From Pontibacter ruber (GTDB taxonomy: Bacteria; Bacteroidota; Bacteroidia; Cytophagales; Hymenobacteraceae), in assembly GCF_023630205.1 (NCBI RefSeq), contig NZ_JALPRR010000002.1, forward strand, positions 62,001 through 126,000: DNA of 64,000 nucleotides, in the 5' to 3' direction. Positions 7,938-17,116 of this stretch are shown in pieces. Numbering within the stretch: the first letter of the stretch is position 1; each line of letters starts with the position of its first letter. A program made the translations under genes and the position numbers. The notes under the pieces were generated by a model. That model searched no databases and had not been told where the DNA came from. It was given only the letters and a program-made list of their open reading frames with translations.

Positions 7938-9710
7938 ATGAATAAAACTATACTCCGAAGCGGTTGCTGGCTATTGCTGTTCATGTTGCTCTTTTCTCGG
8001 GAGGGAAGTGGACAGGGATACCTGAAAGCAGATGGTAAAAGAATAGTGAATGAGCGAGGCGAAAACGTTTTGCTGCGCGGAATGGGGCTTGGAGGCTGGA
8101 TGTTGCAGGAGCCATACATGCTACAGGTTTCCGGGGTCGCAGGAACACAGGGCGAGATCCGGAGGAAGGTAGAAGAGCTGGTAGGGCCAGTGAAAACACA
8201 GCAGTTCTACAATGCTTGGTTGGCTAACCATACCCGGGAAATAGATATTGACTCAATGGCGGCATGGGGCTTTAACTCTGTGCGGCTGGCGATGCACTAT
8301 AACCTGTATACTTTACCGGTAGAAGAAGAACCAGTAAAAGGGCAGCAGACCTGGCATGAAAAAGGATTTGCTATGACGGACAGCTTGCTGGCCTGGTGCA
8401 AGGCAAACAACATGTACCTCTTCCTGGACCTACACGCAGCTCCCGGCGGACAAGGCAACGACAATGCCATTGCTGACCGCGATCCCAACAAGCCATCTCT
8501 TTGGGATAGCAGGGAGAATCAGGAAAAGATTATTGCACTCTGGCGAAAACTGGCGGAACGCTATGCTAATGAGCCCTGGATTGGTGGCTACGATCTGATC
8601 AATGAGCCCAACTGGGGCTTCCAGAATGCGACAGATAAAAATGGCTGCAACGAAAAAGAGAACGCGCCGCTGCTGCAACTACAGAAGGCAATTACCAAGG
8701 CTATCCGGGAAGTAGATAAGAACCATATCGTTATCATTGAGGGAAACTGCTGGGGCAACAACTATGCCGGCATGATGCCACCCTGGGACAGCAACATGGT
8801 ACTCAGCTTCCACAAATACTGGAACTACAACGACCAGGCTTCTATACAAAACATGCTGGCCATGCGCGAACAGTACAACGTGCCCGTTTGGTTGGGAGAA
8901 ACAGGGGAGAACTCTAACCTCTGGTTCCGTGATGCGATTGCCCTGCTGGAGCGGAACAACATCGGTTGGGCGTGGTGGCCGCTAAAAAAGCTGGGTTTCA
9001 ACAATCCGCTGGAAGTAAAGGTAAATGCGGGTTACCAACACATACTGGATTACTGGCGCGGCAAAGGCGCCAAGCCGGATCAGGACAAAGCCTTCTCTGC
9101 ACTGATGCAGTTAGCAGAAGATACCAAACTTGAGAACTGCATTTATCATAAAGACGTGGTAGATGCCATGTTCAGGCAGGTTAAATCAGATGAGGTAAAG
9201 CCATTCAGAAATCATTTAGTGAAGGGAAAAGCCACTACCACAGTTTATGCTGTTGACTATGATTTGGGCAGAAACGGAAGAGCTTACTTTGATAAAGACA
9301 CAGCTAATTATCATGTTGCCACAGGAGGCGAGCGCACAGCCTGGAACCACGGACGCACCTACCGTAACGATGGCGTGGATATTATGCTGATTCATGATGA
9401 TGTTAACAATGGTTATGGTGTTGGCTGGACGGAAGAAGGCGAATGGCTGCAGTATACCATCAGTGTACAGAAAGCAGGTAAGTATACTGTTGGGCTTAGA
9501 GTTGCCTCTGAGAAAGAAGGCCAGGTGTTGCTACAGGCTAATGCCAGCACTGTGCCGGGAAGTATAACTGTACCGAATACCGGCAGCTCAACAGCCTGGC
9601 AAACCATTCATAAAAGGAATGTTCGTCTGAAGAAAGGTGCGAATACATTGAGAATAAAAGTTGAAAAAGGTGGTTTTAACCTGAATTACATTCAGTTAAG
9701 CAAAAGCTAG
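7938..9710 (+). CDS. Secreted glycoside hydrolase family 5 enzyme with C-terminal CBM6-like domain
   Basis: 590 residues. Residues 1-26 form a signal peptide. Residues ~30-370 are a GH5 (cellulase-like) TIM barrel: GFNSVRLAMHYN, the acid/base Glu in LINEPNW (E223) and the nucleophile Glu in WLGETGEN (E321). Residues ~437-590 resemble a CBM6 domain (VGWTEEGEWLQYTISV, YTVGLRVAS, FNLNYIQL). The architecture suggests cleavage of a beta-glucan or related plant/algal polysaccharide outside the cytoplasm; the exact substrate cannot be read. There is no T9SS sorting tail. No SusC/D pair is nearby, so it is not in a polysaccharide utilisation locus. Confidence 0.92.
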   Translation: MNKTILRSGCWLLLFMLLFSREGSGQGYLKADGKRIVNERGENVLLRGMGLGGWMLQEPYMLQVSGVAGTQGEIRRKVEELVGPVKTQQFYNAWLANHTREIDIDSMAAWGFNSVRLAMHYNLYTLPVEEEPVKGQQTWHEKGFAMTDSLLAWCKANNMYLFLDLHAAPGGQGNDNAIADRDPNKPSLWDSRENQEKIIALWRKLAERYANEPWIGGYDLINEPNWGFQNATDKNGCNEKENAPLLQLQKAITKAIREVDKNHIVIIEGNCWGNNYAGMMPPWDSNMVLSFHKYWNYNDQASIQNMLAMREQYNVPVWLGETGENSNLWFRDAIALLERNNIGWAWWPLKKLGFNNPLEVKVNAGYQHILDYWRGKGAKPDQDKAFSALMQLAEDTKLENCIYHKDVVDAMFRQVKSDEVKPFRNHLVKGKATTTVYAVDYDLGRNGRAYFDKDTANYHVATGGERTAWNHGRTYRNDGVDIMLIHDDVNNGYGVGWTEEGEWLQYTISVQKAGKYTVGLRVASEKEGQVLLQANASTVPGSITVPNTGSSTAWQTIHKRNVRLKKGANTLRIKVEKGGFNLNYIQLSKS

Positions 9711-9754
9711 TAGTAACTCTTCTCAACAAGTTCATCACACAAAGTATAAAAAGC

Positions 9755-9786
9755 GAAAGCCTCTCCCCTTTTTGGGAGAGGCTTTC
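9755..9786. terminator. Terminator hairpin shared by two convergent genes
   Basis: GAAAGCCTCTCCC (9755-9767) and GGGAGAGGCTTTC (9774-9786) are perfect complements around a 6-nt T-rich loop. It lies between the rightward GH5 gene and the leftward TonB-receptor-like gene. The T-tract is weak on both sides. Confidence 0.7.
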
Positions 9787-9810
9787 TGACAGGTAGGTAG
9801 TAGTTGTATA

Positions 9811-12381
9811 TTAGCCAACGCCGTTTCCGTCGCCCTGCTTGGTGTCGTCGTTGCGGATGCTCTTCTTGCGCTTAGGCGGACGCTGCTGCTCCATTTTACC
9901 GAAGTTATAGTTAAAGCTCACACGCACGCCGCGGTTGAAGTTGTTGATGCGCACATGCTGCTCGTACTCCCTTGGGTTAGCCTCTGTACGCTTGGCATAC
10001 ACATCGTTGTTCATTTTCATGTTGCCACGGAACGGGTTGTCGAGGCCAATGCTGATGCCGCCCTTCTTGTCGAACAGGTCTTTTTTGATAGCCAGTGAGT
10101 GGTAAGAAAAGGAATTGAACTTGCCGAGCAGCTGTATACGGCGCGAATTGAAGCCTCCGTTAAACTGTGCGCTGATGCCTTTGCCGAAAGTATAGGAAGA
10201 GTTAGCGTTGATGTTGTACATCCAGCCACTGTTGCTGTTATACTTGCTCTTTAGGTCAACATAGTAAATGTTGGAGCTACCCCCGATTGTCCAGGCATTG
10301 GTAGGCTTGGTGTTGCCAAACAAACTAAAACCATAGGTCTTGTTTTTGGCAATGTTCTGGAAGGTCAGGATGGTAACATCGCGCGTATCTCCGTTTTCGT
10401 CAACAATCTTTTCGATGGCTGCTACCGGCTCAATGGCGTTGTCCGTCTGTCGCATGTAAGCAGTAACGTTGATGGATGTCGTCTTGAAGAACGTGCTGTA
10501 CCCTAACTCGTACAGGTTGGTCAGTTCGGCATCCAGGTTGGTGTTACCCTGCACAAACGTGTTGGAGGTCTGCTCCTGGCGGTAAGGGTTCAGGAAGTAC
10601 ATGGAAGGGCGCTGAATACGCTGCGTATAGTTAGCCTTAAAAGTATGCTTGTTCTTCAGGCTATAAGACAAAGCTACACTCGGGATGAAGTTATCGTAGT
10701 TGGTGGTGTAGTTCTCTTCTGTAGTTTCACCGGCCTTAACGGATGCGTTGTCGGAGCTGATGTCGGTGTACTCGTAGCGGGCACCGAATTTTACGTTCAG
10801 CAACTTCTTCAATGTAAATCCATAGGTCAGGTAAGAAGTCAGCACATCCTGCTGGTAGAAAAAGGAATTCTTTTCAGTGCCCGGCTCCTGAAGCGTACCG
10901 TAGGCGGCATCACTTTCCACATCCCGGAATATACTTTTAGCGCCTATCTCCAGCATGGTTTTGTTCTGGAACGGATGCGTATAGTCTGCCTGGAAGGTTA
11001 ACTCTTTGTTGCTGCCGTCGTTGGTGTTGCGCTTCTGGGTAAACGGCGCTTCGCCATCCGTAAAGTAATCCTGGTTTATGTCGTTCTCGGTGTTGGTAAC
11101 AGAGTACAGCGAGAGCAAAGCAAGTTCCTGGCCCTGCTTCTTGAAGTAGTGCGTAAAATCCAGGTTATAGTCTGTGCCGATGCGCTGGTTGTGGTTGCGG
11201 ATCGCGTTTTTGAAGTCCTGCACTACTTTTTCTTCGGCTGTAGCTGTCGCAAACACATCCTGGTCATTTTTCAGCCTGAAGGTACCGCCATTGGTGCGAA
11301 TACCACCGGACAGCGTGTTTTTAGGATTAAAATCGTAATCAAACCCTAACTGACCGTTCATAAAGGCACCTCTCGGACGCGTACTGCCCGACTGGAAGCT
11401 ATAAGAGCTTTCATCCCAGGGTTTAGTAGGATTCAAAGGATCATAAACGGTTTCTGGGTTATCAAAAGCGATAATGGTGTTGGTCATGTTGCCTTTGTTG
11501 TAGAACATGTGGCCGCCAAAGTTGCCGTTGATGCCCAGTTTGCCACGGCGCACGTTCAGGCTGGCATTGCCGTTGCTGGAGCGTGTTCCGCCGGTTAGTG
11601 CCACAGAGCCTGTTACCCCCTGCAGGCCGCCATCGCGCTTGGTAATGATGTTGATGATACCGGCTGTACCTTCGGCATCATACTTGGCCGACGGGCTGGT
11701 GATCACCTCCACCGACTTGATCTGGTCAGCCGGGATCTGCTTCAGGGCGTCGGCTATACTTCCGGCAAGTATGGCGGAAGGCTTGTTGTTGATGAGCACA
11801 CGCACGTTGGAACTGCCGCGCAGCTGTACGTTGCCATCGGTATCTAAAGAGAGCGACGGTACTTTCTGCAACACATCGGCAGCGTTGCCGCCGGCGTTGG
11901 TAATGTCTTTATCGGCGTTGTAAACAGTGCGGTCGATCTTCTCCTCCACGATCGGCTTCTCGCCGGTTACTACTACCTCGCTTAGTTTTTTAGCGTCTGA
12001 GGCAATGAAAATGGTACCTACGTTTGTGCTCGCGTTATCCGAAGCCACGGTTACATTTTCTACCAGCTGCTGCTGATAACCCAGAAAGCTTACCTGCAGG
12101 TTATACTTTCCGGGCGCCACTTTCTGAATAGAAAAGCGGCCTTTGTCGTCGGCCATGGTGCCGTCGATAGGCTTGCCGGTGGCTGTGCTGATCAGGGCGA
12201 TGGTGGCGAACTCTACGGGCTTTTTTGTGTCGGCGTCAAGAACGGTGCCGCTGATGGTGGCATTGCCTTTGGGCGCCGGTGCGGCCATTGTTTGTTGTTG
12301 CTGAGGGGCCGTTTGCCCCTGCTGGCCTAGCACCGGCACGGTACTCAGGCCCAGTAAAATCAGGAGTAGATTCTTCTTCAT
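9811..12381 (-). CDS. TonB-dependent receptor-like outer-membrane barrel protein
   Basis: 856 residues: signal peptide (to ~residue 20), a Gln/Pro-rich linker, a carboxypeptidase-regulatory-like domain at ~40-125 (ISGTVLDADTKKPVEFATIA, GRFSIQKVAPGKYNL), a plug domain at ~140-250 (NAADVLQKVPSLSLDTDGN, VRVLINNKPSAIL, IKSVEVITSPSAKYDAEGTA) and a C-terminal barrel of the 'outer membrane protein beta-barrel family' type. Such proteins import or bind unknown ligands at the outer membrane. The C-terminus is unusual: the barrel ends near NYNFGKMEQ and a basic tail with PPKRKK follows. No SusD-like partner is present. It is monocistronic. Confidence 0.9.
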   Translation of the reverse strand: MKKNLLLILLGLSTVPVLGQQGQTAPQQQQTMAAPAPKGNATISGTVLDADTKKPVEFATIALISTATGKPIDGTMADDKGRFSIQKVAPGKYNLQVSFLGYQQQLVENVTVASDNASTNVGTIFIASDAKKLSEVVVTGEKPIVEEKIDRTVYNADKDITNAGGNAADVLQKVPSLSLDTDGNVQLRGSSNVRVLINNKPSAILAGSIADALKQIPADQIKSVEVITSPSAKYDAEGTAGIINIITKRDGGLQGVTGSVALTGGTRSSNGNASLNVRRGKLGINGNFGGHMFYNKGNMTNTIIAFDNPETVYDPLNPTKPWDESSYSFQSGSTRPRGAFMNGQLGFDYDFNPKNTLSGGIRTNGGTFRLKNDQDVFATATAEEKVVQDFKNAIRNHNQRIGTDYNLDFTHYFKKQGQELALLSLYSVTNTENDINQDYFTDGEAPFTQKRNTNDGSNKELTFQADYTHPFQNKTMLEIGAKSIFRDVESDAAYGTLQEPGTEKNSFFYQQDVLTSYLTYGFTLKKLLNVKFGARYEYTDISSDNASVKAGETTEENYTTNYDNFIPSVALSYSLKNKHTFKANYTQRIQRPSMYFLNPYRQEQTSNTFVQGNTNLDAELTNLYELGYSTFFKTTSINVTAYMRQTDNAIEPVAAIEKIVDENGDTRDVTILTFQNIAKNKTYGFSLFGNTKPTNAWTIGGSSNIYYVDLKSKYNSNSGWMYNINANSSYTFGKGISAQFNGGFNSRRIQLLGKFNSFSYHSLAIKKDLFDKKGGISIGLDNPFRGNMKMNNDVYAKRTEANPREYEQHVRINNFNRGVRVSFNYNFGKMEQQRPPKRKKSIRNDDTKQGDGNGVG

Positions 12382-12605
12382 AGTTTAGTTAATCTTGCGC
12401 GTAAATGTGTTCTTCATGGCAGCCTGCTCTTCTTTATCGAATTTCTTTCGGTGCAAAGTAAGGTCGCTTTTTTCAGCTGCTAAAACAGAATATACCAATA
12501 CATCACTTTTCTATATGAATAGGCAAAAAGAGCCTATCAGGTGTTGGTCGGCAGAAAGCGCAACTTTGTCGGAAGGGGAGCAAACGAAAGTAATTCCAGT
12601 GCAAT

Positions 12606-12805
12606 ATGTTTGATAAAATTGTGGGGAAAGAGAGCGCGCAGGTGCTGAAAAATGGGAAAACAGACAGTTATACTATGCTATAGCTGAAGCGCTGAAAATT
12701 AACCTCTAGTGGCAGAGTAAAGAGGCGGATTTATCGACGAACAAGGTACGGGAGTTGTATGATATATGGGAAGTGATGTTGTTAGAGTCAGGATTTACAG
12801 AATAA
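12606..12805 (+). pseudogene. Decayed small ORF (about 66 codons), function unknown
   Basis: From ATG 12606 the frame gives MFDKIVGKESAQVLKNGK and is then lost. Shifting by one base near 12659-12663 restores coding-like sequence (RQLYYAIAEALKINL), then a TAG (12711-12713), then WQSKEADLSTNKVRELYDIW and VMLLESGFTE before a TAA at 12805. The 200-nt span is one base short of 67 triplets, as expected for a single 1-nt deletion. The reconstructed protein is small, helical and acidic and I do not recognise it. Coincidence cannot be excluded without homologs. Confidence 0.45.
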
Positions 12806-12807
12806 AA

Positions 12808-12922
12808 TTTACCCACCCCTGCACCCCTCCAAAGAGGGGATTTGGCCTTTGGTTTAGGTGGAGTTATACTTTCATAGTTGCCATGGTCCAACCACCCCTG
12901 CCCCTCCTTGTCTAAGGAGGGG
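12808..12922 (-). repeat. G-run/C-run palindromic repeats next to R1-B
   Basis: Two palindromes, at 12808-12841 (ACCCACCCCTGCACCCCTCC then GAGGGG) and 12884-12922 (CCAACCACCCCTGCCCCTCC, then TAAGGAGGGG), are the reverse-complement versions of the units at 60160-60356 and 1153-1200. They lie beside R1-B in mirrored orientation, so palindromes and R1 behave as one composite. Confidence 0.65.
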
Positions 12923-12976
12923 AGCATGGCTGTTGCAACTTCCCAAGTGTAAGTTTCATAGCTGCAGGTATAGCAC

Positions 12977-12996
12977 GGACAGGTCGCGACCTGTCC
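12977..12996. repeat. Perfect 20-bp palindrome
   Basis: GGACAGGTCGCGACCTGTCC is an exact self-complement with a CGCG centre. It lies between the G-run palindromes and R1-B and is absent from the other two R1 copies. It could be a protein-binding site or part of another inserted repeat. Confidence 0.6.
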
Positions 12997-13011
12997 CTAC
13001 AATGGGTTAAA

Positions 13012-13258
13012 GTTGCATAGCAGCTCACGAAGCAGAGTCATTTCCAGTCCTTGGGTTGAGCGCCTTGTGAGATCCGGTGCCCGTTTAGGGCAGCCGCAGC
13101 GCAGCGGAGGCAGGAGGGAACACAGCGCGATGCCCGAGGACGAGGCCCCGCGGCCGCGAGCGCACCAATGGGAACTATGAAAGTATAGGTAAGTAAGACT
13201 GAGGAATACAAGCAGCTACGATAGAAAAGGCTTGTTAGCGCAAAGTATAAACCTTAGC
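13012..13258 (-). repeat. Dispersed repeat R1, copy B (inverted)
   Basis: Read on the minus strand, it starts near 13258 with GGTTTATACTT, passes CCTCAGTCTTACTT, reaches the GC-rich core (13122-13166) that differs from copy A by a few bases, then a ~60-nt variable stretch and the tail AAGGCGCTCAACCCAAGGAC, ending at CTATGCAAC (13012-13020). It separates the 5' side of the TonB-receptor-like gene from the 3' end of the OsmC gene. Confidence 0.75.
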
Positions 13259-13286
13259 TATAATGAAACTGCTAAACAACCCGTTG

Positions 13287-13721
13287 TTACTCCTGCGTTG
13301 CTCCCGCTCTGATCACCTCAACAGTATAGTCGATGGTGGCTGTTTTGTAAAGTATAAAAGCTACGGAGCAGTACTTCTCCAGCGACAACTCTACTGCGCG
13401 TTGTACTTTCTGCTCGTCTAAGGGGCCGCTCAGAGCGAAGTGGATGTGTATGCTTTTGAAAACAGATGGGACTTCACCTTCTACACGCTCGCCTTTCACG
13501 GTAATGTCAAAAGAGTCGATCTGCTGGCGTTGTTTTTTCAGGATCTGGATGATGTCGATGGCGCTGCAGCCGCCTAAACCCATCAGCATAAGCTCCATTG
13601 GGCGTGCGCCGGCATTGTGGCCGCCAATGGCAGGCGAGCCGTCGATGTTGATGATCACGCCGGCATCGCCTGTGGCCTGAAAATGAAAATCCTGGTCTAC
13701 TCTTGTTAGGTTTACCTGCAT
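13287..13721 (-). CDS. OsmC family peroxide-reducing protein
   Basis: 144 residues, one OsmC domain. The two redox cysteines are visible: C52 in MGLGGCSAID, at the start of the central helix, and C117 in LEKYCSVAF. OsmC/Ohr proteins reduce organic hydroperoxides in the cytoplasm, but several Bacteroidota paralogs have not been tested. No signal peptide is seen. It lies 81 nt downstream of the next leftward gene and may share its transcript. Confidence 0.88.
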   Translation of the reverse strand: MQVNLTRVDQDFHFQATGDAGVIINIDGSPAIGGHNAGARPMELMLMGLGGCSAIDIIQILKKQRQQIDSFDITVKGERVEGEVPSVFKSIHIHFALSGPLDEQKVQRAVELSLEKYCSVAFILYKTATIDYTVEVIRAGATQE

Positions 13722-13802
13722 GGCAAGTATGGTTTATAGTGTTAACGATGGGGCTAAATTATCAAATTATCTGCCGGCAGCCAACCGTTCACAGCCATGC
13801 CA

Positions 13803-14531
13803 TCAGGCAGCTAACGTTGCCACATACTTTACCAGCGTACGTTTAGCGATTGGCAGCAGCGACTGTTCCAGCGGGCAGGGCACCTTGGAGACTACGGCAA
13901 AGGTGGCCGGGTTCGGCAACTGCTGGTTCTCCTTTACCAGCTGTACTTTCAGGCTTTCGTGGGTCTGGGCCAGGCCGCGGCGCACGGTCTTGTAGTGGCG
14001 GGTATGTATGCCGCGGTACTTCTCGTAGGTGTTCTCAAAAATGGTTAACTGGTACAAGTATACCTGTGTCTCTTTGCCCGGAAAAGCATCCAGGAAAAGA
14101 TAGCCTTCGTCGAAATACATGGGCGTAATGCCCACGGGGTTGATTTCGAGGTGGCGCTCGATAAAATCGTACAATTCCTTTCCTTCGCCTACTGCATCCA
14201 CAAACAGCGGGGCCGCATACTGGATGATCTCCTCGATCTGCTGCATGGTCTCGTCATCGTCAATGATCTTTTCATACACCAGTTCCAGCTTTTCGAAATC
14301 GGCGCGGCTGATACGCTGCGGAAACTGTTCGTACACCAGTTTTTTATGTTCCTTTACCTGCAGCAGGTTACGGTAATGCATGATCAGGTCCGAGAAAACA
14401 GGGTAGAGGCGCTGTTTCCCGAACTCGGCTTTGGCAGCCTGCAGGTATGCCAGCACGAGGTATTTTTTGTACTCAAAGTCGATCAGTCCTTCGGTCAGCC
14501 AGTTGATGGGCAGGGTGTTCATATCCTTCAA
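13803..14531 (-). CDS. Conserved hypothetical protein
   Basis: 242 residues, soluble and largely helical, with no signal peptide or membrane span. The sequence (INWLTEGLIDFEYKKYLVLA near the start, VDAVGEGKELYDFIERHLEI in the middle) suggests a structured cytoplasmic protein, but I recognise no catalytic motif and assign no function. An ATG four residues in (14522, MNTLP) is an equally good start. It is the upstream gene of a possible pair with OsmC. Confidence 0.75.
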   Translation of the reverse strand: MKDMNTLPINWLTEGLIDFEYKKYLVLAYLQAAKAEFGKQRLYPVFSDLIMHYRNLLQVKEHKKLVYEQFPQRISRADFEKLELVYEKIIDDDETMQQIEEIIQYAAPLFVDAVGEGKELYDFIERHLEINPVGITPMYFDEGYLFLDAFPGKETQVYLYQLTIFENTYEKYRGIHTRHYKTVRRGLAQTHESLKVQLVKENQQLPNPATFAVVSKVPCPLEQSLLPIAKRTLVKYVATLAA

Positions 14532-14737
14532 CTTTTAAATTTATACATGGTCTATTAAACGAAGAGAACAGAAAGTTAGGTTAGGCGGCCATGCAGGACT
14601 TTATACTTTATGCTTTGTAACAGAAGCTGTAGGATGAATAAATTTTATTATACCTATATTTGGATGTAATTTGATATTAGCGGTAACTTCGGTTTTCCAA
14701 AGTTCAGATATTTACCGCAGTAGCGGCTAATGCACTC

Positions 14738-15388
14738 ATGCTATCGAAAACAGGCGTATCTTTTTCTTGCCTAACCTGCTCTAACAGGCTTATGTTTAAA
14801 TCTGTGGCCGCCACAGCGCTAGTCTGCCCCCGATGCCAGTCTGTTAACCGCCGTGCCGTACTGGATGGTAGTCAACTTCAAAAAACAGAACTTGTAAAAG
14901 AGGATCTGAGCATTATCCGTGTTGGAACTACCGGACAATACCAAGGTATGACTTTTGAGGTACTGGGACGTATTCAGCATTTCTTCTCGGAAGGCTACCG
15001 TAACCACTGGTTTATACTTACCGGCAAAGGTGAAGAGTTATGGCTGGGCGAATGGGCAGGAAATTTTAGCCTGTTTAAGGAAATGCCCGCACCTAATCCG
15101 AAGGTCTTCAATAAAGCAACTCCCGGTTCAATCATTCAGCTAGCTGACATCTCTTTTCAGGTAGAAGTACTGGACCAGGAACGTGCCACTTTTATAGAGG
15201 GCGAAATTCCGGACAGCTATACGCACGAGCATAAATACATAAGTATAGAACTGCTGCAACCCGATACGTTTGGATTGGCTATTGCCAATATCTACAGCCC
15301 AAACCGTCAGCAAGTATACGTGGGCCAGTACCAGTACCTGGAAGACCTGCAACTGCAAAACCTGCGCGCGCATCATGAGTGGATTTGA
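14738..15388 (+). CDS. DUF4178 protein with N-terminal zinc ribbon
   Basis: 216 residues, first gene of a seven-gene operon. Four cysteines in two CxxC pairs (C11/C14 and C30/C33) make an N-terminal zinc ribbon. The rest is a DUF4178-type domain (GTTGQYQGMTFEVLGRIQH, WFILTGKGEELWLGEWAG). DUF4178 proteins occur with DUF350 and spermidine synthase-like genes in envelope-stress clusters; their biochemical role is unknown. There is no signal peptide or membrane span. The stop overlaps the next gene by 14 nt. A TATATTTG element at 14655-14662 may be the promoter -7 box. Confidence 0.82.
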   Translation: MLSKTGVSFSCLTCSNRLMFKSVAATALVCPRCQSVNRRAVLDGSQLQKTELVKEDLSIIRVGTTGQYQGMTFEVLGRIQHFFSEGYRNHWFILTGKGEELWLGEWAGNFSLFKEMPAPNPKVFNKATPGSIIQLADISFQVEVLDQERATFIEGEIPDSYTHEHKYISIELLQPDTFGLAIANIYSPNRQQVYVGQYQYLEDLQLQNLRAHHEWI

Positions 15389-16685
15389 TTTAGTAGAGAA
15401 GGAAAAGCTGCCCGCTGTTGCTGCAATTTCCTGTACCCGTTGTAACCATAACATCCAGCTGACAACCCATGCCCAAGCCGTAAACATCGGCTGCTCCAAT
15501 TGCGGCCACGTACTGCAATGGCAAAACAACCAGTGGGCCGGCATCAAAAACCTGAAGCAGCACAAGATTTTGCCGGCCATTCCGGTTGGCAGCAGTGGCC
15601 GCATCAAGGGTATTGTGTACAAGGTAGTGGGCTTCGTTCTTTACCAGGAGGCGCGGTCTCAGCACCGCTGGCGCGAGTACGTCCTGTTCAACCCCCTGCA
15701 CGGCTATGCTTTCCTGTCTGAATATGATGGGCATTGGACCTACTTTACCTTCATCACGGATCTGCCGCTGAAGCCAACCCGTGACAGAAGCATGCACTAC
15801 CAGGGGGAAAAATACAAGCTGTTCCATAGGTATGGCAGCAAAGTGCTGTATGCAGAAGGCGAGTTTACGTGGAAGATCCTGGAAAATGCAAGCCACTATA
15901 CTGAATTTGTAGCTCCACCTTACATGCTGGCGCAGGAAACCAGCAGCGATGAAGCCTGCTGGATGAAAGGCACCTACATGGAACCTGGGGAAGTGCGGGA
16001 AACATTCGGGCTTACCTCATCCTTGCCTGAGCGGATCGGAGTTGGTGCGATCGAGCCATTCGACAAAGCATTTTCATTTGGAAAAGTATCACAGCTTGGC
16101 GGCATTGCCCTTGTCATGCTGGTGGTGCTTCAGGTTTTCTTTATGATTGTGAACCGGCCTCAACAACTCGTCGAGCAGTCTTTTGATGTACCACCACCAA
16201 AAGAAGAGTATGGCCCAGTTAACTTATCAGCTATTCCGGGTCCGTCGTTTACCCTGAACTCCATGACCGGAACCTCGAACCTGGAGTTTGAACTCTATGC
16301 ACCGGTGGACAATGAGTGGTTTGCTCTGGGTATAACCCTCATCAACACAACCACTAACGAGGCTTATGACTTTGAGCTCGGCACTGAATACTACAGTGGG
16401 TATACTGGTGGCGAGAGCTGGAGCGAGGGCAGCACCACAAACGATGTGGACCTCTCGGCCATGCCCGATGGTACGTACAGAATGATCCTGCAGCCCTATA
16501 AGGGAATACTTAGCAAAGTAAACTCATTCAGGATTCAGGTGCGAAAGGACGTGCCGCTTTGGTCAAACTTCTGGATCGTGCTGTTGCTTCTGGCTGTAGT
16601 TCCGGGTGTGCAGTGGATCCGGCATCACTCCTTCGAAAAATCCCGCTGGATGAACAGCGACTATTCGCCTTATACTTATGAATAA
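15375..16685 (+). CDS. Second DUF4178 protein, membrane-anchored, with zinc ribbon
   Basis: 436 residues from the ATG at 15375; an in-frame ATG at 15270 lies inside the previous gene and would add non-homologous residues. It has the same design as its neighbour: zinc ribbon C20/C23/C40/C43, then a DUF4178-type domain (GRIKGIVYKVVGFVLYQE, REYVLFNPLHGYAFLSEYDG). It continues with a membrane span (~240-255, GIALVMLVVLQVFFMIV), a beta-rich domain and a second span near residue 400 (FWIVLLLLAVVPGVQW). The pair probably arose by duplication, one copy staying soluble and one gaining membrane segments. Confidence 0.82.
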   Translation: MSGFDLVEKEKLPAVAAISCTRCNHNIQLTTHAQAVNIGCSNCGHVLQWQNNQWAGIKNLKQHKILPAIPVGSSGRIKGIVYKVVGFVLYQEARSQHRWREYVLFNPLHGYAFLSEYDGHWTYFTFITDLPLKPTRDRSMHYQGEKYKLFHRYGSKVLYAEGEFTWKILENASHYTEFVAPPYMLAQETSSDEACWMKGTYMEPGEVRETFGLTSSLPERIGVGAIEPFDKAFSFGKVSQLGGIALVMLVVLQVFFMIVNRPQQLVEQSFDVPPPKEEYGPVNLSAIPGPSFTLNSMTGTSNLEFELYAPVDNEWFALGITLINTTTNEAYDFELGTEYYSGYTGGESWSEGSTTNDVDLSAMPDGTYRMILQPYKGILSKVNSFRIQVRKDVPLWSNFWIVLLLLAVVPGVQWIRHHSFEKSRWMNSDYSPYTYE

Positions 16686-16691
16686 CCGCAC

Positions 16692-16877
16692 ATGAAGAAT
16701 TCATTAACCTATAAGCTTTTTATCGGATACCTGGTGCTGGTGCTTTCCTACTTCGTGTACCTCTCGGCAACTGGTACCCGCATACTTGGCGACGATAAGG
16801 AGAAATTTGAACCTAACGGCAGTTCGGGCTCACGCAGCTCAGGGGGCTACCGCGGAAGCAGCTATTATCACAAATAA
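16692..16877 (+). CDS. Small single-span membrane protein, Gly/Ser-rich tail
   Basis: 61 residues: one N-terminal membrane segment (FIGYLVLVLSYFVYL) followed by a polar tail rich in Ser and Gly that ends in YRGSSYYHK. Its spacing (6 nt after the previous stop, 5 nt before the next start) makes it a genuine operon member. It has no recognisable domain and may be an accessory subunit of the DUF4178/DUF350 proteins. Confidence 0.65.
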   Translation: MKNSLTYKLFIGYLVLVLSYFVYLSATGTRILGDDKEKFEPNGSSGSRSSGGYRGSSYYHK

Positions 16878-16882
16878 ACTAT

Positions 16883-17101
16883 ATGGAACCACTTATCAAC
16901 TTTAAGTACGTCATCGCTTCGCTGGTGTACTCGCTCATCGGTATACTTGTACTGGTGGTTACGTTCTGGGCTGTCGAGAAAGCCACGCCGGACAACCTCT
17001 GGAAAGAGATCCTGGAGAAACAAAACAAAGCGCTGGCCATTATCTTCGGTGCCTTTATCATTGCCATTGCCATCATCATCGCTTCGGCGGTGCATGGCTA
17101 A
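16883..17101 (+). CDS. DUF350 family membrane protein
   Basis: 72 residues with two membrane spans (SLIGILVLVVTFWAV and ALAIIFGAFIIAIAIIIASA) separated by a charged loop (DNLWKEILEKQNK). This is the DUF350 (YjfL-like) repeat unit; larger homologs carry two or more. DUF350 genes recur beside DUF4178, PspA-like and aminopropyltransferase genes, and a role in envelope homeostasis has been suggested from that context. It lies 5 nt after the small membrane protein and 15 nt before the aminopropyltransferase. Confidence 0.8.
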   Translation: MEPLINFKYVIASLVYSLIGILVLVVTFWAVEKATPDNLWKEILEKQNKALAIIFGAFIIAIAIIIASAVHG

Positions 17102-17116
17102 AACAGCTTACCATTT

